Positions 47,762-60,800 of a stretch of DNA of 64,000 bases are shown piece by piece; the first letter of the stretch is position 1, and each line of letters opens with the position of its first letter. Made by a program: the position numbers and the translations under genes. The notes beneath the pieces are model-generated. The model saw nothing but the letters and a program-made list of their open reading frames with translations, was not told the origin of the DNA and made no database searches. The stretch comes from Oxytricha trifallax (taxonomy: Eukaryota > Ciliophora > Spirotrichea > Sporadotrichida > Oxytrichidae): assembly GCA_000711775.1 (NCBI GenBank), contig ARYC01000075.1:210664-274663 (forward strand), read 5' to 3'.

Positions 47762-50700
47762 ATATGATCAATTTCTTATGCGTTTTTGATTTAAAGCTGG
47801 ATTGTGCAGAAGCTGCTCAGGAGATATTTGACTTAATTTCTTTTTAAATAATCGTGTATTGCTTTTCAATCATCAAGTATAAATCACACATTATATTGCT
47901 TATATAACGCTCATATAAACTATGTCAATCGATACATTTGGAAGCATTATTTCAGTGTATTAGAGACTTCCAAGTATCCAAGTCTTTGACAGAGGCTAGA
48001 TATTACTTTAGCTGCATATTAAGTTATCATTGTTGATATAAAACATTTTTTTGCAATAATTATCCTAGATATGTTGCCTTTATAACTAAATTGCTTTATT
48101 TTAAGTCTAGGCAAGAAAATCCGTAGTATTCTAAATCATGTAGTACCCAAATCAAAACACGATGATCCAATTAATTATAAAAATCAATTAATCATAAAAG
48201 AATGTTTCAATACTTCTAAACTTAAACTATAAATTTATTATGGTAATTAGTATTTATGATCAATCTTTATAAATATTACAAATACCTTTACAATAAAGCA
48301 TTATAAAATATTTAAATAATTCAAAATATTGTTTATAATCCTTGTTTATCTTTCAAAACTTATACTTTTATATAATTATGCAGATCAACATAAATGAGAG
48401 TATATTTTGAGATCATTTTTTTGGCAATATATATTGTTTATCTTGGAGGAGTTGTTGTTATGAAAAAGAATTTTAAAGAGTTTGACATCTATAAGAGCAA
48501 GTTTATGGAAAGTTACAATACTAACCTCCTTAACTAAAAACTTTAATAACCAACTAATTACATTCTTTATTGAGTAATAATTAAGCATGAATAATATGTG
48601 ATAAACTTATTCTTTTGTGAAGTATTTGATTATTTATGAAATGACATTTTATATTAATTAAATAAAAAAGGAAATAATTGATTACTAATTAATTACTCAA
48701 AAAGATATTTTTTTAGGCAAAGAAACTTCCTTATAACTAAATTAACTTAATACAAGCAAGGGGCTTGTTTTGAATATTTTTAATTTGTTTCTTTATTTAG
48801 TGAATATATAAATTTAGATAAATTAACTTAATAAAACCTTGAGAAAAGCTTAATTATATTTAAAATAATTTAATTATCTTATGTCACTCATTTGAATAAT
48901 TACATTTATTAATTTATCAATAAAAATTTCATGATTTTTTTTAAACTACTTTAATTGTAAATAATGAGTACTTAATATATCTTACTATATCGTTTAAGTA
49001 AATTTAGAAAAATTAGAATGATGTCTAAATTATTCCAATTATTATTTGTCCAAAGCAGCCAAACATTATAAAACCTATTAATATTTGATTCACAGGTTGT
49101 GAATTATTAATTTTCTAATATGACTGTGACTTAGAAAATAAAACTTCATTATCTATTAATTTGTTCATTTTCTCTTTTTTAAAAGATTAGTCATTAAAAT
49201 ATTAAACAGATGATACTCTCAATTTAAAGAAAATACTATATAATTGATTAAATGAAAAATTTAGCCCAAAATCCAGGAAGTAATTTAAAGCAAGTGTGAA
49301 ACATTTTATATATATAAATTTTCCTTTACCTACAGGGAGGGTTGACTGACGGTGTCGAAAGTCAAAAGTATGAAGTAAAAAACCTAATAACTATCTGGCT
49401 GGCTTAAGCCCCAGTATTAATTTCCTATAAGCTTTAAATAATAATAATATATAAATTTACTTTTTTACTCTTAAATAATGAATATACCATTATTATAGGA
49501 TGAGGTGACAATACTTTGATATTAATTTCAATAAAATTTATAATATCATGATATATTTTAATTTTATTAAAATTTAATATATTCTTATTAATTAATAAGT
49601 TAAAACAGGTTAGTTTTAATCATATTGGGTAAATAATTATTTATTTAATCTATGATAACATATAGAGCCTCTAAATTGTAATTATACCCAAATAAAATGG
49701 AAAGTTTAAAAGATTTATCTTATATTTATTAAAAATTAAAGATGATTTTTGTTGTAGATTAGGTATTTAGAGTATGATATTTTAAAAATACAATTATAAA
49801 GCCTTAAAATCTTGCATGATAGACTAAAATATTTTGATTAAATGTGAGCAGTTCGAAATTTTACAAGAAATAACAGCACTTAGGAAAGATAATGATTAGA
49901 TAAAAAGAAAAATCTAATAAAATTATGTTGAAAATGCAAATTCCATTCAAACTAAAAGTTGCATAATATAAAACAATAAATACAAAGCAATAATTAAAAA
50001 TAGATTTTTATTTAGGAAGGAAATAATTAAAATTTGTTGCATTATTCTTCTAAGAATATTGAGCCATTTTTTAATTCATTAAAAAACCAAATATTTATAG
50101 TTTTTATTATTTTAATTTACTTTATAAAAACTTGTATTGTTTAAAAAATATGTTCTTCTGTGGTATCTTCAAATGTGAATTTAATATTATCAAATCAATG
50201 CTCATTAATATATGAAATCTAGAGTTCTAAATTCTTTTATTTAATTAAAACAAAAATTATTTGTAAAAATCTACTCTATTTAGATTTACCTTTTCTTTTA
50301 TTAAAACATAAAATTACTTAATTAATATATTTTATACTAAATTTGAATCAATATTAATATTCTGTAATTAAAGATTAAATAATCTGACTCCAAATTCATA
50401 GGTAGTGGAGAGTCTGAGGAGTTTGCTATGATGGTAAGGATTATTAAGATTTATTAAACATCATATAATTCATAAACTAAGTAATGATTTATAAATAGTT
50501 GAGAAAACATTCTCAATTTATTCTGATATTTTATAATATGTTTAAATAAAGTAAAAAAAAATTTATTATATAATTTTTGTATATTTAGTTTTAATTTCAT
50601 ATAATGGAGTATAACAATCATATTAATGGTATTTCAATATTTTTAGGCTAACTTTATGATTATTTCTAATTTTATTTTTAATTTTAAGATTTTTTAAACA

Positions 50701-53090
50701 TAAAAACAAGATTCAATATCAAATAATCATCATTTATCAAATGAATTATAAAAATATCAGCATTCTAAATGTATTCACATAAAAAATAAAATAAATTCAC
50801 AGCCATTAATATGTATTGTTAAACATTTTAACTAACTATAAGAGAATATAATAATTACTATTTTATGACTGTAATTGAAATGTAGACTGACGATAATTTA
50901 AGAAAATTAAATAAATTACTTTCATAATTGTGAATTAGAGAAATTTAATTGCTAGTTATAAATTTACTACAGCAAATTTAAAAAGTGTTTTTCAATTAAT
51001 TTATGAAGATATTAAAATACAATAAATAATTATAAATTTCTCTAAGATATTCTTGTCATTAGTAATAAAGTAAATTATAGATTTTTTTAGATTATTCATA
51101 GAAGCAGATATGTCTAGTTTTACAATCTAAAATAATAAACAATTTCACAAACAATCATCCAATAATAAACTTTAATCAGATGATGGTTCCTTTTAAATAG
51201 GAATTACCTTTTGAAATAAAAACTTAGTCATGCCGCTTTTGAACACTGTTGACTTACTACAATTAATCATAATATTTTGAATGAATACAATTAGTAATTT
51301 ATATGAAATTCATTAATTTTAGTTTTAATATTATTAGGGGATCAAACATTCTTGACTAAATATATAATAATAATTAAAATACCTAATAAATCGATGAGAA
51401 TTCTTCATAAAATCAGTTGATAACAAATATTAAAAAGATGTGGGTTTTATAAAGTGGATTAACAAAGAAATATTAATAGCATGTTAAAAAGTAAATTTAT
51501 ATCAGTTAATCATTAATTTTAAAATGAATAGCTATGAATTTTTTTATGTAATTCCTGTATTTCCCTTTTACTTATTTCGTTCTAAACATTATTATGATTT
51601 CAATCAATTTTGAATAATCTTGGGTTTTATTTATGTTTCTGATTTAGTGTCCATATACAATTTTATGATTACTTTATATCAATGAAATTAATAGTTTAAG
51701 ACATACTATTACTTGAATTTTATATTTCTTACGATTACTTTAATTTAAGAAGTTAATTAATCAAAGATTAACTAGGATAAAGTTTTAGAAATTTCCTATT
51801 AAACAATGATATATAATATGATTTATAGATTAAAGAACTGTAATCAGCAGAAATAAACGCTATTTGATAGAACTTATCAAGTTTTAAGTCCTTGGTTGAT
51901 TTGTATTTTACTTAAGCATTTTAACTTAATTTAATTACTTTTTATTTCTTAAACAATTTTATATAAACTACTCATTATCTTTTTGGGTTTTACTTTATTA
52001 AAAATATAAAAAACTAATTAAATTTTTTACTGGTTTTAAACAATGAAATGAATCTTTACATAGGCTACATAGGCTAGAACAACTTGAATAATTTATCATT
52101 AATTAAAAATCTTAATATATTAAATTGCTTAAGTTTTATTAATGAATTTTTGAGAAAAATGAGATATTATAATTTTAAATAAGTCAATAACAAAGAAAAT
52201 TTCATTGATAACTTTAAATATAAACAACCAAGGATAAATATATCTTTCATGTAAAAATTTGACATTTCCTTATCTCTTATAAGATAATTCTATATGCGTT
52301 TTTTGCAAGGTTAGTTATAAAATTGTAATTTTAAATATGAGAAAAAGTATCAATAATGTGAATTATTTTTAGTTAAAATAAAACCTTTTTGCTATAAGGA
52401 AAAATTTGATTAATCAAAATTTATGAATTCTAAAACATCAAATAACTATAAATGTACTTAAATTTGGAAAAATAAATACAATTGATATTTGCAACTCTAA
52501 AATTTATACATTTTCTTTATTAAATACTTTTATGATTTCTTACAATACATGCAAAGTTTATCGATCTTGATTAATAATTTCTTTTTTTATGCTTTTAAAA
52601 TATTTACAAAATAAAAACAAGGATAACTTAAATTGCATTACTCATGAAGTACTCATCCAAAATCTATAAATTTATATTGCTTGTAATTATCAATTTTTGA
52701 TAATTATTTTTTAAAAGTAAATCTTATAATATAAAATAATTAATTTACATAAGGTAATAGAAGCAAAGCAAGAATTCTATTATAGTTTTATATAACTTAA
52801 AATTAAAAATATTTAAAAATTCCTATAATATTTAGGACTTTTTCTAATTTCAACTTTTTTTATATTATTAATTTTGTTGTATTCTATAAACTATTACCCT
52901 AGTTTGAGATATATTTGAAAAAAGTAAATACAAAAAAGATCATAATATTTTTTAACTTTTATTAAATATTATATTTTTACCATTAAATATAATAAATTTT
53001 GAAATATCAAATGCATAATTCGAAAAATAGGTAGTGTAAAATTTTATATAAAAAACTCAATACTTAAATTTATTACTTGAAGATATAATA
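47762..53090. other. A+T-rich stretch with scattered small G+C-richer patches
   Basis: Weakly coding-like plus-strand scraps at about 47790-48000 (LDCAEAAQEIFDLIS). A 10-bp palindrome GGCTTAAGCC at 49401-49410 in a small G+C patch, and a 6-bp hairpin at 48752-48768. No gene I can support. The minus ORF at 48385-48588 lacks convincing composition. Confidence 0.45.
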
Positions 53091-53149
53091 ATGGGGCTCA
53101 ATAATTAAAACTAGTCATTTAGAGAATTGTATTTATAAGCTGTCCTTCT

Positions 53150-53620
53150 ATTTATTGTTGTTTTCCATAACAATATTTTTTTATCAAAGTTTGAATGCGC
53201 CAGACTGACTATATCTTTTCCTAGTCTAAGTTCAACTAAGGAATGAGAGCTTCATTTTCTGTGAGTATTTTCTTTTAATTGTCATTTCTAAACCTATTTT
53301 ATCACTGTTTATCTATGAATTATTGCCAATATCAAAGTTCTAAAGCCATACAGTTCAATCATTAAGTTCTTCGTCTCCTCTTAAAATATAAAACGTCAAT
53401 CAAAGTGTTATACTTATGTTATCATCAGTTTCTTCCTGGTTCGCGTCATTTTGTTATTCTTGCCTTCTAATTACTGCTATAGCGTGATGAATCGCTCCCA
53501 TTTTCATCACCTTCATGATCCTCTTCTTAATCTTGCCTTGTCAGACACATATTCTTTTAAGTTCCCTCTGAATAATTTGGCAAATATCAATTTCTGAGGA
53601 AAAAAAGTATTGCAAACAAA
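53150..53620 (-). pseudogene. Frame-broken acidic protein
   Basis: Minus readings in a G+C-richer island. About 53600-53515: KLIFAKLFRGNLKEYVSDKA. Then either MKMGAIHHAIAVIRRQEQQN with an acidic follow-on (NQEETDDNISIT), or an overlapping acidic frame (DQEEDHEGDENGSDSSRY). Stretches of 25-30 codons lack any stop triplet. The plus strand here also opens (ATG 53091 and an ATG overlapping its stop at 53243), giving hydrophobic Ser/Leu-rich readings that are more likely shadows. Coding strand not certain. Confidence 0.35.
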
Positions 53621-53809
53621 GTAAGGGACGATAGTTCAAATGGAGGGCTGCTAGTGTAATACATTATTAACAACAAATGATGCTTGAAAATAGAATGTAA
53701 GACTTAGACAAGTTTAACAGGAAACGAGATTATTGGAGATCAATATTTACCCTAGACCATTTGAATTTTCATGTTATGTTTTTTGACTAAATAGCTGATA
53801 GTTTTAAAA

Positions 53810-54154
53810 ATGGGGAAAAATTATGTCTGCGATATCTGCGAATCTCTCTAGTCAGCTGCTCATTTCCTTTCATTACTATGCGCTTTCCTCAATGCTGAAT
53901 GTAGTCTGCTCAAGCGGATTCTCTCAAAATCAAAAGAAATTAATTGGAAAAGGAGTGCAATTACGGTAACAGGGCGGATAACGCGGCAGTGGAATCCTGA
54001 AAAAAGTTTTAAGGTGCTCATGCACTCGTTAGCTTATCAACCAATGGAGTTCCCATCTACTATGGTACTTCAGATCACTAATAAGAATTATTCGCACCGA
54101 GGAGAGCCCGCTATAATGCCAAGATAATCTAAATTTATAAATACTAAATGCTGA
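53810..54154 (+). CDS. Hypothetical protein (114 aa) with N-terminal CDIC
   Basis: ATG 53810 to TGA 54152, no internal TGA; Trp is TGG and TAA/TAG are rare. Starts MGKNYVCDICESLQSAAHFL (a CxxC pair and His nearby, but no complete zinc finger). Then a hydrophobic helix with Cys (LLCAFLNAECSLLKR), a basic/Thr stretch (KRSAITVTGRITRQWNP) and QITNKNYSHRGEPAIMPRQ. Composition and G+C content clearly exceed the flanks. The protein-like reading continues after 54147 in another frame, so the gene may be longer and shifted. Confidence 0.5.
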
Positions 54155-54733
54155 GGAAGCAAACAATTCAGGGCCTTCTATTCCTACTATCTTTCATATC
54201 TTTGCTGCAAAAAGTATTATTACTGAATATGCACTCAAGTCTTATTTTGCTTAGGGTTTTATTCCTTTTATTTAATTGTAGATTTAATTATAGCAAACGG
54301 TGAGATAAGTAGTTTACACTTCATACGTTTTAGGAAAACTCACGGAATACCTGGGCCTAAGTGATAGAATATTCTCCAGCACCATTATGATGAATCAAAG
54401 AATCCCGCTTCAGTTGCCTCATCAACTGGTTTGTAAATTATTCTCCTCAACTATTGGTGCATGTATCATCCGCATTATTTAGCAAAGTCTCATTTTCGCA
54501 TTTGGAGATTTGATTGAACCTGGGGCTGTGTAGCCTCAGTCTGCGGTATGAACACTTTAGTTATAGTTTATTTTAATGCTGGAAGACAGTCATCACTTTT
54601 AGTAGTTGTATTGGCAGGAGTTGTCGCGCTTTCTTATGCCTTTGTGCCATCATTTAGATAAATTAAAAATCATGGCGAGTTTTATGAAACTCAGGCAACA
54701 GATGTGGGATATCTGTTGTTACCGCTGAAGTAA
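54147..54733 (+). pseudogene. Frame-shifted continuation with membrane segments
   Basis: From AAT 54147 a frame (NAEEANNSGPSIPTIFHIFA) is open to TGA 54549 and includes YTSYVLGKLTEYLGLSDRIF and CIIRIIQQSLIFAFGDLIEP. The stop overlaps ATG 54548 in the arrangement ATGA; this third frame gives MNTLVIVYFNAGRQSSLLVV, a strong membrane helix (VVLAGVVALSYAFVP) and NHGEFYETQATDVGYLLLP, with G+C content dropping after TAA 54731. The three frames together look like one membrane-protein gene with two shifts, beginning at 53810. A parallel hydrophobic frame in 54.2-54.5 kb is also open, so the choice of frame is uncertain. Confidence 0.45.
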
Positions 54734-57578
54734 TTAAGAGCCCCTAATTTCATTATTTAGAAAAATTTATTGGTTATATCAAAACTAATTTAACATAGAT
54801 GTTTTTTATTAATTTTTCTTTCAATCTATTTTTCAAATACTTTATTTACTTACTGTATAGATAAAATTTTGCTTAAAATCTATAAAACAATTGTGTTTTC
54901 AAAGTTGAAATAATTTATTTTTTATATTTTATATAGAATAAAAGATAAAATCTATATAATAAATTAGAATATGGATAGATTCAATGATAAAACTATAAAT
55001 TAAATCACTCTTTTCAAAGCAAAGATACAAGAATCAGTCAAAATAGTATAAAAATCTGGAATATAAAAATCTTTAAATACAAAGAAATATATATTATATC
55101 TATTTTTAAAATCTCGAATACTTTATATTTGAAATCAATTTATTTTATAAAAATAATTTTATTTATTAAGAATTTTAAATTTATTACATAGTTCGTTTTA
55201 CTACTTGAGTAAATTTTATATATTAATATTTTAAATTAATATCTTGAAGTGTATTTTTTAATAATAAGAAATAGAAATTAAGTTTGCTTTTAATTAAAAC
55301 TAAGTTTGATTTATTCCTGAAAATTAACATGAGTAATTATGAAATAAATTTCTAATAAAAGTATCAAAACTTAAAAATTAAACATTTTTAATATATAAAA
55401 CAAATTTTTTACCTAAAATATAAAAATAAGAATAAACCTAATTTAATTTTGGTATAGAAGTAATTACATATTCATTAAATAATATTTGTTTTATATATTA
55501 GATTTAATTATATATTTAATTAATATATAAGAAATGGGCTCAAGTAGTAAAAATATAACTTTTATCACTTGAGCCAATTTTAATTATAATAATATAAAAA
55601 ACAAAAGAATTTTTAAAAAATAATTATAATAATGTTTGAATTATGCTTCATTTTATAATTAGTCATATATTTAGAATTTAAATATTCGCGATTATTAATC
55701 TATTTTGACTGAATGGATTATGATAAAAAAAAATTTAATTTATTTATACTTTAAATAATTTTTAATGTGTCAATTATAACAAAATATGACTAAATGTAAA
55801 ATCAATTTGCTTTTTAAAAATGTAAATTATTAGATTTCTTAGTAATTTCAAATATACAAAGCTTTCTTTAAAGATATTGTAATTTCATGTTAATTTAAAA
55901 TTGATTTTTTTAAAAATATAACGCTACTATTAAATTGATAATTCTCTAGCTCTTATTAGAGAAATTGAAATAGATTTATGTAACTAGGCAAACTATATTT
56001 TTAAATATAGTCTCAAATAAAGTCATTAAAAATCATTCTTAATTAAAATAAAATACATTTTATAAATTATAATTAGATTTCAGATAATTAAGGAGTTTTA
56101 TAAGATATCTAATAAGAGATACTCATCCTATAAATTCTTTCAACTATAATATTCTAAAAATTTGTGCTTTTTTTAGATAGATTTAGACAAAAAATAGGGA
56201 AAAAAGATAAGAACACATTTTTAATGAATGAAGAGATAAGAAATGAGACTCTAGCGATATTTATAAGATTAAAATATACCTGAACTATAATTTTTAATAC
56301 TTTTTTACTTGGCCTCATTTAGATACCACAAATTATAGTACGGGAGCAATACTCTAAGTTTAGGAAATCTCAAAAGTGGTTTTTTCATAAATAAAAAGTT
56401 TGAAATTAAATAAAATATTATAAGTAAAATTTATTTCTAAATTATTTTCAAATATTAAGAATAAAGCAATTATATTATAAAAATAGATTAAAGTGAATGT
56501 ATGAAGTCTTTCGTAAAATTAAATAATCTTATTATTTTATAAATCAACAAAATAAAGCACTTAATACTATTTCAAAGATATTAAAAAATATATTACAATA
56601 AAAATAATAAGCGAAATTCATAAATCCTCTATCTTTGCACTATAAATTAATATTTATATGAATACAACTAAACCATATTGTAAAAGGATTTATTTGTTGA
56701 AAATAAATTAAAAAGCAAGTAACTATAAAATGAATTAGAACCGCTTTATGGTTCTTTATTGTTAGTCTTTCACTTGTTTTATTCATTATATGTTTTAATA
56801 ATTTTATTAATTTCATTATAAATTTAATATTAATTAAGTTAAATTATTAGTAATTATACTTAAATATCTTTTGAGGTTGTTTGAGACCAGGCAATTCCTT
56901 TACATTATTATATATCGACCACTTTTAAGAAGTAATTTATCTAGTAAATTTAAGTTATTTTTTTTACTTACTAAATGATTTTCCAGCATGATTCTTAATG
57001 TCATTTAATATTCATAGATGACATAAAATATATTTATACTAAATCTTCTTTTTTAAAATAATGAATAAATTTATGTTAATATAAGCTTTTTAATTTATTA
57101 TTTCAAAAGTTAAAAGTCTTGGTATTCATTATCCAAGGAATTATAAGATTTCATAATTGCGCATCAAATATGTTATATGTATTTTAGATACATCTTGATT
57201 ATCTTCATATATTGTTTTAAATTACTTAGTTATAAATTAAAAATGATTAAAAATTAAGGTTTAAAATTTGCTCTATTATATTAGATTTAGCTCAAACAAA
57301 AAGTAGCAATTTTCAAATATTTTTTTATAGTTTTATGATATTAATTTAATTGAGATAATATTTAGATTTAATTAATTATTATTTATTTTGTAAAACTATA
57401 TAAATATTTATATACCTAATTAAAAATAACTAAGTAGATTTGCTAGAGAGTGAGACAAAATTTAAAAGTTTAGTCTTTCAACTTTTTTAATGCAATTTTA
57501 TCATAAACAAATTTATTTTATTTGTCCTAAATGATGTTTATTTATCTTGTAGTTTTATGAATATAATAAATATTACAA
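54734..57578. other. A+T-rich non-coding stretch
   Basis: Composition falls sharply after 54.74 kb. The 54548 frame remains open to 55130 but is low-complexity Ile/Lys/Leu there, which I treat as chance. No repeat noticed. Confidence 0.55.
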
Positions 57579-57881
57579 TCATTTATTTACTATTAGTGCA
57601 ACTATTTTACTTTCCTATTCTCCGATAATTTAATCGTTTAAAAATTGTTTGGATATATAATTAATAAATGGTCTCGTTTTATGTCTATATAAAAATTCAC
57701 ATATTATAGTATAAATGTATTCACATTCAATTACATTTAAGCATATAAAAGAAGATTGTCTATTATTATATTGCCTTTATAGTTGCTTCTTGATCTGATA
57801 ATTTTAAAACTCTTTTTATTGATTGCTTTGATTATTTTTTTGAATTCTTTTATAAAATGATTTTTAATAATTATATAATAA
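57579..57881 (-). CDS. Possible Gln-rich protein fragment (100 codons)
   Basis: A TGA-free minus frame from 57881 to TGA 57581-57579, preceded by TGA 57884. Contains FYKRIQKNNQSNQQKEFQNY and FICLNVIECEYIYTIICEFL. No ATG near the left boundary and no composition island. Length is within chance expectation when TGA is the only stop, so this is a weak call. Confidence 0.25.
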
Positions 57882-60800
57882 TCACCAAGGATTCTTGTAT
57901 ATTTGCTTAATCTAAATTATTACAAACAATTGATAAAGCTTTTGCATAAATTTTTTGTCTATCATTTATTAAAAATTAACTTTAATATCTAATATAAACA
58001 ATAAAAATTGAAACACTTATACAGTTAATGCTTCATCTTACTTTATTTAAGCAAGCAAATACTTTGCCTTTATTAATAATTTTTAATAGTTTTCGGTATA
58101 AATTACACTTTACTTTAGAATTAATTTATAATCAATTTTAAGACACAATTGTTGAAGGAATAAAGTTCAGTAAAAGCTAAAAAATCAGAAAACCTTTGAA
58201 ATTTGAGAAAAGAATGTTGAAAATTATAATAAATTGAATTAAAATCATCATAACTATTTCTAAATATTATAAACTAACAATTAATTTTGATGCAAGATGC
58301 TTTGTCTGAAATAATTTTAAAATATTCGCACTTGCTATACAAGTAAATAATAGAAGCAAGTAAAAGCTCTGCAAGATAAACAAATACAGACAATCAACCG
58401 TAATATAATCTTCGAATTTTTAGTTGAATTTTTAATTAATATTTTCATATATTCAAATTTAAGTAAACTCTAACTGCATGGTATTTATAAAATTTCATTG
58501 ATAGAGTTTTAACTGTGTTTATCTCCAAAAAAACTATTGCATAAAAATAACCTGGACAATTTAAGATATTAGAATTTCGATTTAAATAAAAATAAATTAT
58601 AGTTTTGGTAGATTTCAGACTGTTGTTTACTTAACAATATTTATAATAAGAAAAAATCATTATTAATTTACTTTATATTTCAACAACAATTACTATCAGA
58701 TGTCATGAATGCAGAATATTGAGAGCTAAATAAAGACATTTGAAAGAATCGTATAAATTCTTATAAAAATTACCAGATGGTATTTAATCTCATAGAGGAA
58801 TGGTAAACTGATATGACTTATGAATTTTGCTTAAGAATATTATGAATGAATTTGTAAAAGAAAACAATTTGTTTTCTTGAAATCTATATAAACAGATAAT
58901 AATCACATAAACTTAATTATAAATGGATAAGGAAAATAACACTCTTAATCTTCCTTGTCTTGTATATAGAATCTTAATACATTATGGATATTTTGTTGTT
59001 TCTTGCTTTAATACACAATAATGATCCTTATAAATATTTAGGTTAAGTTTATATTTTTGTAATAATTTATCTATTTATATTTATTAAGACAAAGATATTG
59101 ACATTATTTATTTTTAATTAAGAAGGAATGACAGTATTAATAGACTTAATATATTACAAATACATTAAAATAGTTATAATATGTAAAATTATTATCATTT
59201 TGTCTTATAGGCTAGAATTGTTGTAGAAAAAAATAGTACATAATATATTCATTAGGCGAAACATTTACAGTTTGTAATAATATAAAGATTAATAAAATGC
59301 AATTCTTCTTCACAATCTTTTGTTTTTAATTATATCAAGCAAGAAAATATGAATAATAATTTACAAAATTGGGAATAATTACAATTTTAATTCCTCTCTA
59401 ATTATTTTTAGATATTAAAACTCAAATTATGGGACATTTGTCAAAGATTCTCAAACATATAATATTAACTACAATTTTTTTTCAATTTTAATTATGTTTC
59501 AAACTTATTTTACTATTTTAAGCAAATTATTAATCAGAGAAGTGAATAAGTATTTAATTATTTCTTTTTTCAATTCATTTTCATATACAATTAAAATTTT
59601 ATTGAAAATGTCTAAATTTGCGTAAGAATTATCAAAGTTTTTCTCTCTTATATTTATCTGATAATAAATCTTAATTCAGGTATATCTTCTATATTTAAAA
59701 ATAATTTAATCATAATTATTAGAACTTAATGTTGATTAATTTTTCTTAAATAAAGATCTCACCAATTAATTATCTATTTAAATTAGCTTGGCCATGTTAT
59801 TTTATTTATTATTTAATTAATCCCCTCTAGAGAGTATTTTATAAAATAGTAAAAAATTAATATTTTCAAATACTATCTAACTTTTAATTACTAATGAAAT
59901 TTAATTTTATGACATATTATTTGTAATTTAAAAATCAATATATAAATTATTAATTTTTATAAGTATTGATCAATTATTTAATGATTAAAAATGTGTAATA
60001 ATTAGTTTCTTGTATTTAATTGAAAAAGGTTCTTTATATCTTAAGACGCTTGAATTATTGATTTTCAATGTATTATTATAATTGAGAATACTTATGAAAA
60101 CATTTGATACCTTAATAACTAGAATTAAACATGAAATATAAAAATACAGACTTTATTTCTCTTAATTGGAACATTTCTTTCTAAAACATAAAATCACATA
60201 AAAATATAAGAAAAATTATCAGTCAATTATGATCAAAATAATAGATTTTTAAAAAACAAACTCAAGTAGTTTAATAAACTATGAAAGTTTTTATTCAATT
60301 CCTAATAAAAAAAATATTTTAATTTAATGCAGCTATACTACAATCTAATCTTTTAAATATCTTAGAATATAACTGAGAATAATTATTCTTTATATCTAAT
60401 TTGTTTTTCAAATTTACTAACATTTTGCTTGAAATATGGATATCAAAGGTAAGCTTTGTTATTTCTCTAAAGAAATAGAAAGCTTGTTGGAGCAAATTTT
60501 CAAAAATTTTATATTTGAAAAATTATAGAATTATTAAAATTTTTATCACGTTATACGAATTAAGCAATTGATTTAGTAATAGAATAATTGAAGATAAATT
60601 AAAACTTCCTTTTTAAATAGGTCTTTACAAATTAATTTTATAATATATTAAATTCTAAGATATTAAATGGATAATATTATCGAAAATATTTACAATCAGT
60701 TTTAAGAAATTAACAAAAATAAAAATTAGGAAGATAGTTCTTCTGAAAATAGTTATTATTAATCTTAGAACAAATATCCAAAAAGAATTTGCTCATTCCT

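Noticed and set aside
48752-48768. Hairpin ACAAGC-AAGGG-GCTTGT as a terminator
   Set aside because: A 6-bp stem with no adjacent gene; chance-level in 64 kb.
54734-55132. Continuation of the 54548 frame for 130 codons
   Set aside because: G+C content falls abruptly at 54.74 kb and the reading becomes Ile/Lys/Leu/Tyr low-complexity. An open frame of this length is expected by chance if only TGA stops.
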